Source of the DNA: Propionicimonas sp.
Lineage (GTDB): Bacteria; Actinomycetota; Actinomycetes; Propionibacteriales; Propionibacteriaceae
Length of the DNA stretch: 64,000 nt
Assembly: GCF_029975155.1 (NCBI RefSeq)
Contig: NZ_JARKPQ010000242.1
Coordinates: 1 to 64,000 of the forward strand
Direction of reading: 5' to 3'
Shown here piece after piece: positions 7,698-15,514 of the stretch. The translations under genes and the position numbers were made by a program. How positions within the stretch are numbered: position 1 is the first letter of the stretch; each line of letters starts with the position of its first letter. The notes under the pieces were generated by a model. That model did not search any database. It was not told the DNA's origin and worked only from the letters and a program-made list of their open reading frames with translations.

Positions 7698-8539
7698 GCC
7701 CGCGCCCCCCTCGTCGCGATCCAGACGGCGGCCAGCACGAGCGAGCCGATCCCGAGCACCCAGGCCCAGAAGCCCTCGGACACCGGGCCGAGGCCGCCGA
7801 GGGTCAGGCCGGCGGACGGCGTCGCGTTCACCTGGTCGACGTAGGCCACCATCTTCTTCACGTCCTCGTCGGGAATGGCGCCCTGGGCGAAGATCGGCAT
7901 CTCACCGGGGCCGGTGCGCATGGCCTCCCAGAGCTCCTTCGCGTCCGCACCCTGCAGGCTCGGTGCGACCCGGCCGTTGGGCAGCGCGCCGCCGGCGCCC
8001 TTGAAGTTGTGGCAGGCCGAGCAGTTCGTCCGGAACAGCTCGCCGCCCTTCGCGACGTCCTCGGCGGTGAGCCCGCTGGGGGAGTACTGGTCCTCGGTCG
8101 GGATCGCCGGACCCGTGCCGAGGCTGGCCACGTAGGCGGCCAGCGCGGCGATCTCGTCGTCGGTGAACGTGTTCTCCTTGCGCGGCGCCTGGACGAGCGG
8201 GTTGGTCATCGGCATCCGGCCGGTGCGCACCTGGAAGTCCACCGCGGCAGCGCCGACGTTGGTCAGCGCGGGCGCACCCTGCTGCGCGAGGCCCTCGCCG
8301 TTCAGTCCGTGGCAGGACGCGCAGGAGACCGCGAACAGCTCCTTGCCCTGGGCCACCAGCTGCTCGCTGGTCGCGCCCTCGGCCGCGGAGTTCGTCACCG
8401 GGACGACCGCCGTGTAGACCGCGCCCACCAGGACCAGGCTCAGCAGCAGCAGGACGGGCCGCGCGGCCTTGTGCCGGCGCAGGGACGTCCGCGGCTTCGA
8501 TGACCGGGCTGCCCGATCTCCTGAGGCCGGGAATCTCAT
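7694..8539 (-). CDS. qcrC: cytochrome bc1 complex two-haem cytochrome c subunit
   Basis: A 281-aa protein with an N-terminal signal/anchor (LLLLSLVLVGAVYTAVV), two c-type haem motifs CASCH (C73-H77) and CSACH (C173-H177), and a C-terminal transmembrane helix near residues 255-275. Two fused haem c domains are characteristic of actinobacteria, which lack a soluble cytochrome c and wire bc1 directly to the aa3 oxidase. AAGGAGG lies six to seven bases before the ATG at 8539. It is the first of three coupled qcr genes and sits 18 bases after ctaE, so ctaE-qcrC-qcrA-qcrB probably form one transcript. Confidence 0.97.
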   Translation of the reverse strand: MRFPASGDRAARSSKPRTSLRRHKAARPVLLLLSLVLVGAVYTAVVPVTNSAAEGATSEQLVAQGKELFAVSCASCHGLNGEGLAQQGAPALTNVGAAAVDFQVRTGRMPMTNPLVQAPRKENTFTDDEIAALAAYVASLGTGPAIPTEDQYSPSGLTAEDVAKGGELFRTNCSACHNFKGAGGALPNGRVAPSLQGADAKELWEAMRTGPGEMPIFAQGAIPDEDVKKMVAYVDQVNATPSAGLTLGGLGPVSEGFWAWVLGIGSLVLAAVWIATRGARA

Positions 8540-8557
8540 CAGGTTCCTCCTTGGAGT

Positions 8558-9289
8558 TCAGCGCAGCAGGTACAGCACCCCGAAGAGCACGACCCAGATC
8601 GCGTCCACGAAATGCCAGTAGTACGAAGTAACAATGGCGTGTACGGCCTGCTCGTGGGTGAAGCGACGGGAAAGATAGGTCCGTCCCAACATGAGCAAAA
8701 ATGCCACCAGCCCGCCGATCACGTGAAGGCCGTGGAAGCCGGTGGCGAGGAAGAACGCGGACGTGTACCCGTTCACCGACGGCACGAAACCCTCGGCGGC
8801 GAGGTTCGCGTACTCGTAGGCCTGGCCGCCGATGAACACCGCGCCCATCAGGAACGTCAGGGTGTACCACTCGCGCAGGCCCCACCCGCCGACCCGGAAC
8901 AGCGAGCCGGTGCGCGACACCTGGCCCTTCTCGGCGGCGTGCACGCCCAACTGGCACGTCACCGACGACAGCAGCAGGATCGTGGTGTTGATCGTGGCGA
9001 ACCAGGGGAAGCTGACCCCGAACCAATCGTTGAGCAGGTGGTTCGAGCCCCAGTCCCACATCGGCGTCGCGCCCGTGCGGGCCGCCGCCGCGTTCGTCGT
9101 CTCCCGCAGCGAGAAGTACGCGGCGAACAGCGCCGCGAAGAACATCAGCTCGCTGGCGAGCCAGATGATCACACCGACGGCGAGCGTGTCGGGCCGGCCG
9201 CGGACGCCGGACAGGCGACTCGGCGCAACCGGGTGGAGCGCCCCGTGCGGGAGGCTGGTCGACGCACTCAGCGGCGTGGTGTGGGCCAT
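8558..9289 (-). CDS. ctaE: cytochrome c oxidase subunit III
   Basis: A 243-aa, multi-helix subunit III of the haem-copper aa3 oxidase. Family segments include VGVIIWLASELMFFAALFAAY, with the conserved SE-x-MFF motif, ATGFHGLHVIGGLV, and the C-terminal YYWHFVDAIWVVLFGVLYLL. It stabilises subunit I and keeps turnover stable. The gene heads the respiratory operon and is divergent from ctaG, leaving only about 40-60 bases for both promoters. Confidence 0.96.
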   Translation of the reverse strand: MAHTTPLSASTSLPHGALHPVAPSRLSGVRGRPDTLAVGVIIWLASELMFFAALFAAYFSLRETTNAAAARTGATPMWDWGSNHLLNDWFGVSFPWFATINTTILLLSSVTCQLGVHAAEKGQVSRTGSLFRVGGWGLREWYTLTFLMGAVFIGGQAYEYANLAAEGFVPSVNGYTSAFFLATGFHGLHVIGGLVAFLLMLGRTYLSRRFTHEQAVHAIVTSYYWHFVDAIWVVLFGVLYLLR

Positions 9290-9330
9290 TCCGCCATTAT
9301 GTCGAACCGGCAGGTAATGGGCACCACCCG

Positions 9331-10350
9331 ATGGGGATAATTGGCCCTGTGGGAAACGTCTGGGTCGTACCGCTGCATGCCGATCCGACGAACCAGCCGC
9401 CGCCTCTGACGTGGGTGCAGTTCTTCACCGAATGGAAGTGGGACTGGCTGTTCGTCGTCCCGGCGTCGCTGGGCCTCGGCCTGTACCTGTGGGGGGTGTG
9501 GCGACTGCGCGTCCGCGGGGACCGGTGGCCGGCCGTCCGCACCTGGTCGTGGTGCGTGGGCGGCATCGGCACGGCGGTGGTCGCCGGCATGAGCGTCCTC
9601 GGCGCCTACGACACCGTGCTGTTCAGCGTCCACATGGTGCAGCACATGATGCTGACGATGATCACGCCGGTCTTCCTGGCGATCGGGGCGCCGATCACCC
9701 TGCTGCTGCGCAACCTCCGCGCGGTGGGACGCCGGCGGGTCACCCGGGTCCTGCACTCGTGGCCGATGCGCGTGCTGCTGTTCCCGCCGCTGAGCACGGC
9801 ACTGCTGATCACGACCCCGTTCGCGCTGTACCTGACCGAGCTCTACCCGTACACGCTGCGGGTGGGCTGGGCGCACGACCTGCTGCACATCTACATGGTC
9901 ACGGTGGGCTGCCTGTTCTTCTTCCCGATGCTCGGCAACGACCCGATGCCGAACCGGTTGCCCTACCCCATGCGGATGCTGCTGCTGTTCATCACCATGC
10001 CCGCGCAGGCGTTCCTCGGCACCACGATCATGGGGTCGTCGAGGCTGATCGCGGAGGAGTGGTACGTCTCGTTCGGCCGCGCGTGGCCGCCCAGCCCGAT
10101 CGACGACCAGTACTACGCGGGCGCGATCATGTGGGCGACCGGCGATCTGACGATGGGGATCATCATGGCGGTCTTCCTCGCGCAGTGGTACGCCGACAGC
10201 CGCAGGGAGGCGGCGCGGGAGGACCGCCGGCTCGACCGCGAGGAGCGCCTCGCTGCGCAACGGGCTGCCGCCGGTGGGCCGGGCGGGAACCATTACGATG
10301 ACGGGACAGGCGGACGCGGGGCAGCGCCCCCGGAGAAGGAAGACGAATGA
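9331..10350 (+). CDS. ctaG: cytochrome c oxidase assembly protein (CtaG/Caa3_CtaG family)
   Basis: About 339 aa with seven or so transmembrane helices. Diagnostic parts are FSVHMVQHMMLTMITPVFLAIGAPITLLL-type text (kept here as HMVQHMMLTMI and APITLLLRNLR) and GDLTMGIIMAVFLAQWYADS near the end. It helps deliver copper to the oxidase CuB site. The start is uncertain: the ATG at 9331 has no clear ribosome binding site, while a GTG at 9349 sits just after GATAAT (9335-9340) and might be used on a leaderless message. The basic, charged tail (RREAAREDRRLDREERL) is typical of actinobacterial members. Confidence 0.9.
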   Translation: MGIIGPVGNVWVVPLHADPTNQPPPLTWVQFFTEWKWDWLFVVPASLGLGLYLWGVWRLRVRGDRWPAVRTWSWCVGGIGTAVVAGMSVLGAYDTVLFSVHMVQHMMLTMITPVFLAIGAPITLLLRNLRAVGRRRVTRVLHSWPMRVLLFPPLSTALLITTPFALYLTELYPYTLRVGWAHDLLHIYMVTVGCLFFFPMLGNDPMPNRLPYPMRMLLLFITMPAQAFLGTTIMGSSRLIAEEWYVSFGRAWPPSPIDDQYYAGAIMWATGDLTMGIIMAVFLAQWYADSRREAAREDRRLDREERLAAQRAAAGGPGGNHYDDGTGGRGAAPPEKEDE

Positions 10351-10754
10351 AGACCACAGCGCGGGTGTTGCTCTACTCCGACGACCGGACCACCCGGGAG
10401 CAGGTGCGCCTCGCCCTCGGCAAGCGGCTGGCGGCGGACCTGCCCGAGCTGGAGGTGGACGAGGTCGCCACCCAGCCGGTCGTCCTGCAGGCGATGGACG
10501 CCGGTGGCATCGACCTGGTGATCCTGGACGGTGAGGCGACCCCGTCCGGCGGCATCGGGCTGTGCCACCAGCTCAAGAACGAGATCTCCGACTGCCCGCC
10601 GGTGCTGCTGCTGGTCGCGCGGGTCGCCGACGCCTGGCTGGCCACGTGGTCGGAGGCGGACGCGATCACGCCGTTCCCGGTCGACCCGGTCCGGCTGCCG
10701 GCTGCGGCGGCCGACCTGCTCCGCGCCCGGCTGGCCGCGGAGGCCACCGCGTGA
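10347..10754 (+). CDS. response-regulator-like receiver protein
   Basis: A 135-aa single CheY-like domain without an output domain. RVLLYSDDRTTREQV carries the acidic pair and DLVILDGE the phospho-acceptor-like Asp. The switch Thr/Ser and the invariant Lys (usually in a KPF motif) are not obvious, because the matching stretch reads ITPFPVDPV. Phosphorylation may therefore be lost or altered. It overlaps ctaG (ATGA at 10347) and trpD (GTGA at 10751), so it is made together with oxidase assembly and tryptophan synthesis proteins. Its role is unknown. Confidence 0.8.
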   Translation: MKTTARVLLYSDDRTTREQVRLALGKRLAADLPELEVDEVATQPVVLQAMDAGGIDLVILDGEATPSGGIGLCHQLKNEISDCPPVLLLVARVADAWLATWSEADAITPFPVDPVRLPAAAADLLRARLAAEATA

Positions 10755-11797
10755 GTTTCACCTGGGCCGGGGTGCTCTCCGACCTGGTCCGGGGGGAGGA
10801 CCTCGCCCCCGAGGCCGCCGGCTGGGCGATGGACCAGATCCTCGCCGGCGACGCGACGCCCGTCCAGGTGGCCGGGTTCGCGATCGCGCTGCGGGCGAAG
10901 GGCGAGACCGTCGCCGAGCTCACCGGCCTGGCCGGGGCCATGCTCGAGCGGGCGACGCCGATCCGGATCACGTCCGAGGCGGTGGACGTGGTGGGCTCCG
11001 GCGGGGACCGGGCGAACACGGTGAACGTGTCCACGATGGCCGCGATCGTGGCGGCGGGGTGCGGGGTGCCGGTGGTCAAGCACGGCAACCGGGCCGCGTC
11101 CAGCGCCTGCGGCACCGCCGACTGCCTGGAGGCGCTCGGTGTCGCCATCGACGTGCCGCCGGCCGCGCAGGCCGCCGTGCTCGACCGGGCGGGGATCGTG
11201 TTCCTGTTCGCCGCGATGTACCACCCGTCCCTCCGGTTCGCCGCGACCGCGCGCAAGGAACTCGGCGTGTCCACCACCTTCAACTTCCTCGGCCCGCTGG
11301 CCAACCCGGCTCGCCCCGCCGCGCAGGCCGTCGGGGTCGCCGACGCCCGGATGGCGCCCCTGGTGGCCGGGGTGATCGCCGCGCGCGGCCAGCGCGGGCT
11401 GGTCTTCCACGGTGACGACGGACTCGACGAGCTGACCACGACCACCGCGTCCGATGTGTGGCTGGTCGCGGACGGCCGGGTCGTGCAGACCCGGCTCGAT
11501 CCGACCGAACTGGGCGTGGCGCCGGTGGGCCGCGAGGATCTGGTCGGCGGCGACCCCGCCCACAACGCCGGAGTGGTGCGGTCGGTGCTGTCCGGTGCGC
11601 CGGGGCCGGTGCGCGACATCGTCGCCCTGAACGCGGCGGCTGCCCAGCTGGCCTTCGCCGGACCGGATCTCACCGCACCACTCGCGGGCCAGTTCACCGC
11701 CCCGCTCGAGCAGGCCTATCGCGCGATCGACTCCGGTGCGGCCGCGGGCGTGCTCCAGACCTGGGTGGAGGCCACCCAGGCGGCGAAGCAGGCCTGA
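10751..11797 (+). CDS. trpD: anthranilate phosphoribosyltransferase
   Basis: A 348-aa enzyme that joins anthranilate to PRPP in the second committed step of tryptophan synthesis. The PRPP loop reads DVVGSGGDRANTVNVST, and the anthranilate site motif is VKHGNRAASSACGTADCLEALG. FNFLGPLANPARP is the family's third signature. The GTG start overlaps the previous stop. No other trp genes are nearby, which is common for trpD copies outside the main trp operon in actinomycetes. Confidence 0.96.
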   Translation: MSFTWAGVLSDLVRGEDLAPEAAGWAMDQILAGDATPVQVAGFAIALRAKGETVAELTGLAGAMLERATPIRITSEAVDVVGSGGDRANTVNVSTMAAIVAAGCGVPVVKHGNRAASSACGTADCLEALGVAIDVPPAAQAAVLDRAGIVFLFAAMYHPSLRFAATARKELGVSTTFNFLGPLANPARPAAQAVGVADARMAPLVAGVIAARGQRGLVFHGDDGLDELTTTTASDVWLVADGRVVQTRLDPTELGVAPVGREDLVGGDPAHNAGVVRSVLSGAPGPVRDIVALNAAAAQLAFAGPDLTAPLAGQFTAPLEQAYRAIDSGAAAGVLQTWVEATQAAKQA

Positions 11798-11803
11798 GCT
11801 CTC

Positions 11804-12478
11804 TCAGCCGGCCGGGAGCACGGCCTGCACCACCAGAGCCAGCGGCGGGCCGAGCAGCAGTGCCGGACCATAGGGGAACTCGGCCTGCGCGTGGCGGCGC
11901 AGCCGCACGACGATCCCCCACACCGCGCCGGCGAGCGTGCCGAGCAGGAACGACCACAGCAGCAGGGTGCTACCCCCGCTGCCGGCGGCCGCGCCGATCA
12001 CCCCGGCCAGGCGGACGTCGCCGAAGCCCAGTTGGTCGCCACTGAACCGCCAGACCACCCAGAAGACCGCGGCGCCACCGGCTGCACCGGCCGCGGCCCC
12101 CACCAGCGGCACCCAGCTGGCGTCGAGCCAGGCCGCGACCCCCGATCCCAGGAGCACCAGGGCCAGGGTGAGGTAGGTCAGCCGCAGCGGCAGGAACGCG
12201 GTACGCAGGTCGATCACTCCCAGCAGCGCACCCAGGCCGGCGAACGGCGCCCACACCGCCCAGTGCGCGGGCGTGGTGAGGCAGAGCACCGTGCCGCCAG
12301 CCACGACCGTCACCCAGAAGACGGACGAACGGAACCGCGGCGAGTCGAGCGTGCTGAACGGGGCGACCTCCTCCTCGTCCGCAGGCACCGGCAGCCAGCC
12401 CAGCAGCGTCGGCGTCGCTGCGGTGATGACCGCAGCGAGCGCGAGCGCCACGAGGCAGGCGAGGAGCGGCACGGGCAC
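11804..12478 (-). CDS. prepilin peptidase (A24 family)
   Basis: A 224-aa membrane aspartyl protease with about seven hydrophobic segments. Both catalytic aspartates are in family context: GVIDLRTAFLPLRLTY for the first and LGFGDVRLAGVIG for the second. It lacks the cysteine-rich N-terminal methylase domain, as usual in actinobacteria, and would trim the positively charged leader of type IV pilin-like or Tad/Flp pilins at the inner membrane. No pilin genes are seen nearby, so its substrate is encoded elsewhere. Confidence 0.9.
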   Translation of the reverse strand: MPVPLLACLVALALAAVITAATPTLLGWLPVPADEEEVAPFSTLDSPRFRSSVFWVTVVAGGTVLCLTTPAHWAVWAPFAGLGALLGVIDLRTAFLPLRLTYLTLALVLLGSGVAAWLDASWVPLVGAAAGAAGGAAVFWVVWRFSGDQLGFGDVRLAGVIGAAAGSGGSTLLLWSFLLGTLAGAVWGIVVRLRRHAQAEFPYGPALLLGPPLALVVQAVLPAG

Positions 12479-12487
12479 CCGGGCAGC

Positions 12488-12739
12488 CTAGTGGCGTGGC
12501 AGCCGGGCGAGCGCCACCAACATGGTCTCGTCGAGCGCGAGCAACCGCCGGGCGCACTCATGGGGGATCCGCCCCGAGCTTCTGCCGCCGCGGCCGAAGA
12601 TCAGCCGGTGGATCACGGCGGGCGGCACGCTGGCGTGGCGCGCGAGATCGGGCCACGGCAGCCCTGTGATGTCGATGAGCCTCGTGACGAGGGCGCGAAA
12701 CGGTGCGGCCTGCACCCAGTGCTGGTCTGAGTCGAACAC
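12488..12739 (-). CDS. small helix-turn-helix protein
   Basis: An 83-aa protein whose middle, DLARHASVPPAVIHRLIFGR, fits a helix-turn-helix of the Cro/phage-repressor kind, followed by PHECARRLLALDETMLVAL. Proteins of this shape (an N-terminal helix pair, HTH, then a leucine-rich tail) occur widely in actinomycetes and their phages. It lies 9 bases upstream of the prepilin peptidase gene on the same strand and may be cotranscribed. The target is unknown. Confidence 0.65.
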   Translation of the reverse strand: MFDSDQHWVQAAPFRALVTRLIDITGLPWPDLARHASVPPAVIHRLIFGRGGRSSGRIPHECARRLLALDETMLVALARLPRH

Positions 12740-12752
12740 ACCCTGGAAAGTC

Positions 12753-12790
12753 GAATCCGCGGGGCCCTTGTGAGGTGGCCCCGCGGATTC
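12753..12790 (-). terminator. strong hairpin, probable terminator
   Basis: GAATCCGCGGGGCC at 12753-12766 pairs perfectly with 12777-12790 across a 10-base loop. It lies about 30 bases after the stop of the minus-strand gene ending at 12821 and before the HTH gene. No long U tract follows, as is common in high-GC genomes. Confidence 0.75.
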
Positions 12791-12820
12791 TCAGGATTTC
12801 TTCAGCCTCCCGCCGAGTGG

Positions 12821-13870
12821 TCAGCGCTGGGCGCGGACGAAGCCGGCGGCCTGTGCGGCGTCCTCGCTGTTGAACCAGACCTCGGCGATCGTGCGCTCGT
12901 AGGCGGCACTGCCGGGGACGTGGTACTTCATCGAGCGGTCGTTGCCCTTGATGTTGAACCCCTCGGGCGGTTCGTCACCGACGTACGAGCCGTCGCCGTA
13001 GGGGTTACCGGCTAAAGGGGACGCATCGTCCCCCTCGGCGTCGTCGGCCAGCTTCTGAAGCTTCTCCTCGATGTCGTCGGTGGCCTCGCCGGCGGCCTCC
13101 TTGGCGTCCTCGACCACGTCGGCGACCTGCTCACCGACGTCCTCGGCCTTGGCCTTGAGATCGTCCACGACGTCCTCGGCCTTGTCCTTGGCCTGGTCGG
13201 CCAGGTCAGCGGCCTTGTCCTTGAGGTCGGACGCCTTGTCCTTCACGTCCTCTGCCACGTCCGCGACCGGATCGGCCACGTAGGCGGTCTTCGGCGTGTG
13301 GGTCTCCCAGCCGGTGGACGGCTCGGCGAGCAGCTTCTTCAGCGCCACGACCACACCACCGAGGACGGCGCCGGCCAGCAGGATCTTGCCGAACGTCCGC
13401 CACCCGGACCGCTTCGGCTTCGACGCCTTGTCCAGTTCCCTGGCGAGTGCTGCGGAGGCTGCGGCAACCTTCAACTCCCGGGCGAGCGGCTGCTGCGCGA
13501 GGTCGCGCAACAGGTCCGCGATCCGGGGCAGGTAGTCGGCCTGCACCTTCTCCCGGGCGTAGTCGACAGTCGGCGGAATGCGCTGCAGCACGTCGTCCAC
13601 GGCGGGCTTCACCACCTTCACCGTGGCGTCGACGGCGGGGGAGACCCGGTCGAGGGCGTCGTCGATCACCGGATGCACCTTCTCGAAGGTGTCGGAGGCC
13701 AACCGGGCGCCGCGGATTCCGGCGTCCTTGAGGACCGGGCGGATGCGCGAGTAGGTCTGGTCAGCCAGATCACCACCATCCCGCAGGGCCTGCTCAACGT
13801 ACGGTGACAGGTAGTCGGCCGCGGTGTGTGCGCCGTCCTCGACCGCGCTGAGCAACTTCTTCGTCTTCAC
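12821..13870 (-). CDS. membrane-anchored amphipathic helical protein with C-terminal SUNSET-like domain
   Basis: A 349-aa protein from a GTG at 13870 with GGGAGGCAGA just upstream. Residues 1-150 are helical, with heptad-like hydrophobics (SRIRPVLKDAG, VVKPAVDDVLQRIPP). A single transmembrane segment (GKILLAGAVLGGVVVALKKL) follows near 170-190. Next comes an apolipoprotein-like tract of KDKASDLKDKAADLADQ-type 11-mers at about 215-290, and then a C-terminal domain (FNIKGNDRSMKYHVPGSAAY to AAGFVRAQR) matching the SUNSET-type domain of actinobacterial proteins. The 11-mer tract looks like LEA proteins, phasins or lipid-surface-binding proteins. The function is not known; an envelope or storage-granule role is a guess. 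Confidence 0.82.
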   Translation of the reverse strand: MKTKKLLSAVEDGAHTAADYLSPYVEQALRDGGDLADQTYSRIRPVLKDAGIRGARLASDTFEKVHPVIDDALDRVSPAVDATVKVVKPAVDDVLQRIPPTVDYAREKVQADYLPRIADLLRDLAQQPLARELKVAAASAALARELDKASKPKRSGWRTFGKILLAGAVLGGVVVALKKLLAEPSTGWETHTPKTAYVADPVADVAEDVKDKASDLKDKAADLADQAKDKAEDVVDDLKAKAEDVGEQVADVVEDAKEAAGEATDDIEEKLQKLADDAEGDDASPLAGNPYGDGSYVGDEPPEGFNIKGNDRSMKYHVPGSAAYERTIAEVWFNSEDAAQAAGFVRAQR

Positions 13871-13963
13871 TCTGCCTCCCCGATGCTCGGATAGCTCCAA
13901 CCGTACCCGGACGGGAGCCGCGAAGCACAGGATCTGTCAGGATGGGGGACCGCTCCACCCGCC

Positions 13964-14013
13964 GACTTGTCAGACGTAGGGCGCGCTATAGCCTCGTGTG
14001 GTTCTGACAGGTC
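13964..14013. promoter_or_regulatory. TTGTCAGA / TCTGACAG dyad upstream of cyclophilin gene
   Basis: GACTTGTCAGA (13964-13974) and TCTGACAGGTC (14003-14013) form an 11-base inverted repeat with one mismatch and a 28-base spacer. TTGTCA and TATAGC (13987-13992) inside it could act as a weak promoter for the cyclophilin gene, with a short 14-base spacing. A very similar dyad is found at 56817-56872, so it may equally be a dispersed repeat. Confidence 0.4.
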
Positions 14014-14031
14014 AGAAGAAAGGAAGGCCAG

Positions 14032-14559
14032 ATGGCCACCGCAACCCTGCACACCAACCACGGCGACATCGCGATCACCCTCTTCGCCGACCAGGCGCCC
14101 AAGACCGTCGCCAACTTCGTCGGTCTCGCCACCGGGACGAAGGAGTACGCCGACCCGCAGACGGGAGCGCGCACCACCGGGAAGTTCTACGACGGCCTCG
14201 GCTTCCACCGGATCATCGACGGCTTCATGATCCAGGGCGGCTGCCCGCTGGGCACCGGCACCGGCGGCCCGGGCTACAGCTTCGACGACGAGATCCACCC
14301 CGAGCTGGTCTTCAACCGCCCGTACCTGCTGGCCATGGCCAACGCGGGGATCCAGATGGGCCGGGGCACCAATGGCTCCCAGTTCTTCATCACCGTGGTG
14401 CCGACACCCCACCTGAACCGCAAGCACACGATCTTCGGCGAGGTCGCGGACGAGGCCTCCCGCAAGGTCGTCGACGAGATCGCCACCGTGCCGACCGGCC
14501 GCATGGACCGCCCGGTGGAGCCGGTCGTCATCACCTCCGTCGAGGTCACCGAGGACTGA
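14032..14559 (+). CDS. ppiA: peptidyl-prolyl cis-trans isomerase, cyclophilin type
   Basis: A 175-aa cytoplasmic cyclophilin without a signal peptide that catalyses proline isomerisation during folding. Active-site motifs are FHRIIDGFMIQGG (catalytic Arg in FHR), NRPYLLAMANAG, NGSQFFITVVPTPHLN and HTIFGEV. AAAGGAAGG lies shortly before the ATG at 14032. It corresponds to the single-domain PpiA found near the origin region of many actinomycetes. The flanks are repeat-rich. Confidence 0.96.
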   Translation: MATATLHTNHGDIAITLFADQAPKTVANFVGLATGTKEYADPQTGARTTGKFYDGLGFHRIIDGFMIQGGCPLGTGTGGPGYSFDDEIHPELVFNRPYLLAMANAGIQMGRGTNGSQFFITVVPTPHLNRKHTIFGEVADEASRKVVDEIATVPTGRMDRPVEPVVITSVEVTED

Positions 14560-14584
14560 GTCCACAAGGTTCCGGCGGGGACGA

Positions 14585-15235
14585 TCCCGAGCACCACAAC
14601 GTTCCCTGAGGAGTGCTCGGGCGAGGAACGAGCCCGAGCGCGTCACGAAGGGCCGCCCGCCGCCGGCCGGCCTGTCCCTTGGTCGTCCCGGCGAATGCCG
14701 GGATCTCTGGTGTGGTCCGGGGATCCCGGGTCGAGCCCGGGATGACGGTGGGGTCGGGCTGGCGACTGAGCCTGAGCAGCACAACGTTCCCTGAGGAGTG
14801 CTCCGGCGAGGAACGAGCCTGAGCGCGTCACGAAGGGCCAGCGGCCCACGAGACAGACCTGACTGCCAGCTTTCCCGGCTTGTCAGGCGACTCAACGTGG
14901 CGAGCCGTCGTGACTGCCAGCTTTCCCGGGCTATGCGGCCTCGGTAGGCCTTCAGAAGCCGGGAAACCTGGCAGTCATTCTCGGCGTCGGCCAAAACGGC
15001 GGTGGCAACCCGGGAAAGATGGCAGTGACCTCGGCGTCGGCCAGGGCCCTTCGTGACGCCGGCCTCGTTCCTCGGCCGCCTCCTCAGGGGGCGGTTGTGT
15101 GGGTGGCGGTCGGGGGTTTGGTGACGTCGGCCTTGTTCGTCGGCCGGCTCCTCAGGGACCGGTTTGCCGATCGGTGTCCGGCCGGCTCCTCAGGGGGTGT
15201 TCGGGCCGATCTCGGGGAGGGCAGAGCGTGGTCGC
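14585..15235. repeat. repeat-filled intergenic region
   Basis: The 676-base gap after the cyclophilin gene holds no credible gene. A 55-65 base element running from CACAACGTTCCCTGAGGAGT to CGCGTCACGAAGGGCC occurs at about 14595-14657 and 14778-14838. GGATC palindrome units lie at 14684-14746. TGACTGCCAGCTTTCCCGG occurs directly at 14860 and 14911 and in inverted, slightly diverged form at 14959-14977 and 15009-15028. Further CTCAGGG/CGGCC-rich relics follow up to 15230. Confidence 0.7.
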
Positions 15236-15514
15236 CTACTCGGCCCCGATGGCGAACGCGGCCTCCAGGTCGTGGGTGGAGTAGGCGCGGAACGCGATGT
15301 GCGTCTCCGTGCTCTCCACGCCAGGCACCTTGTTGAGCTGCTCGGCGATGGTGGTGGCCACCTGGTCGACCGTGCGGACGCGGACCATCGCGATCAGGTC
15401 GATCGTGCCGGTCACGGAGTAGACCTCCGAGACCCCTTCCAGGTCGGCGATCTGCTGGGCGACCTCTGGGATACGGGCGACGTCGGCCTTGACGAACACA
15501 ATCGCGGTGATCAT
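15236..15514 (-). CDS. stand-alone Lrp/AsnC effector-binding (RAM) domain protein
   Basis: A 92-aa protein consisting only of the alpha-beta RAM domain: ITAIVFVKADVARIPEVAQQ, then VSEVYSVTGTIDLIAMVRV, then a helix ending in PGVESTETHIAF. Full Lrp/AsnC regulators carry an HTH in front, which is absent here, so it should bind an amino acid-like ligand and form oligomers without touching DNA. It starts with ATG overlapping the stop of the exonuclease gene (ATGA), and the pair is a recurring actinobacterial arrangement. Confidence 0.9.
   Translation of the reverse strand: MITAIVFVKADVARIPEVAQQIADLEGVSEVYSVTGTIDLIAMVRVRTVDQVATTIAEQLNKVPGVESTETHIAFRAYSTHDLEAAFAIGAE

Noticed and set aside
9300-9348. 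Strong sigma-70 type promoter between ctaE and ctaG
   Set aside because: Only GATAAT is convincing; no matching -35 box at proper spacing was found, so it is mentioned only under the ctaG start.
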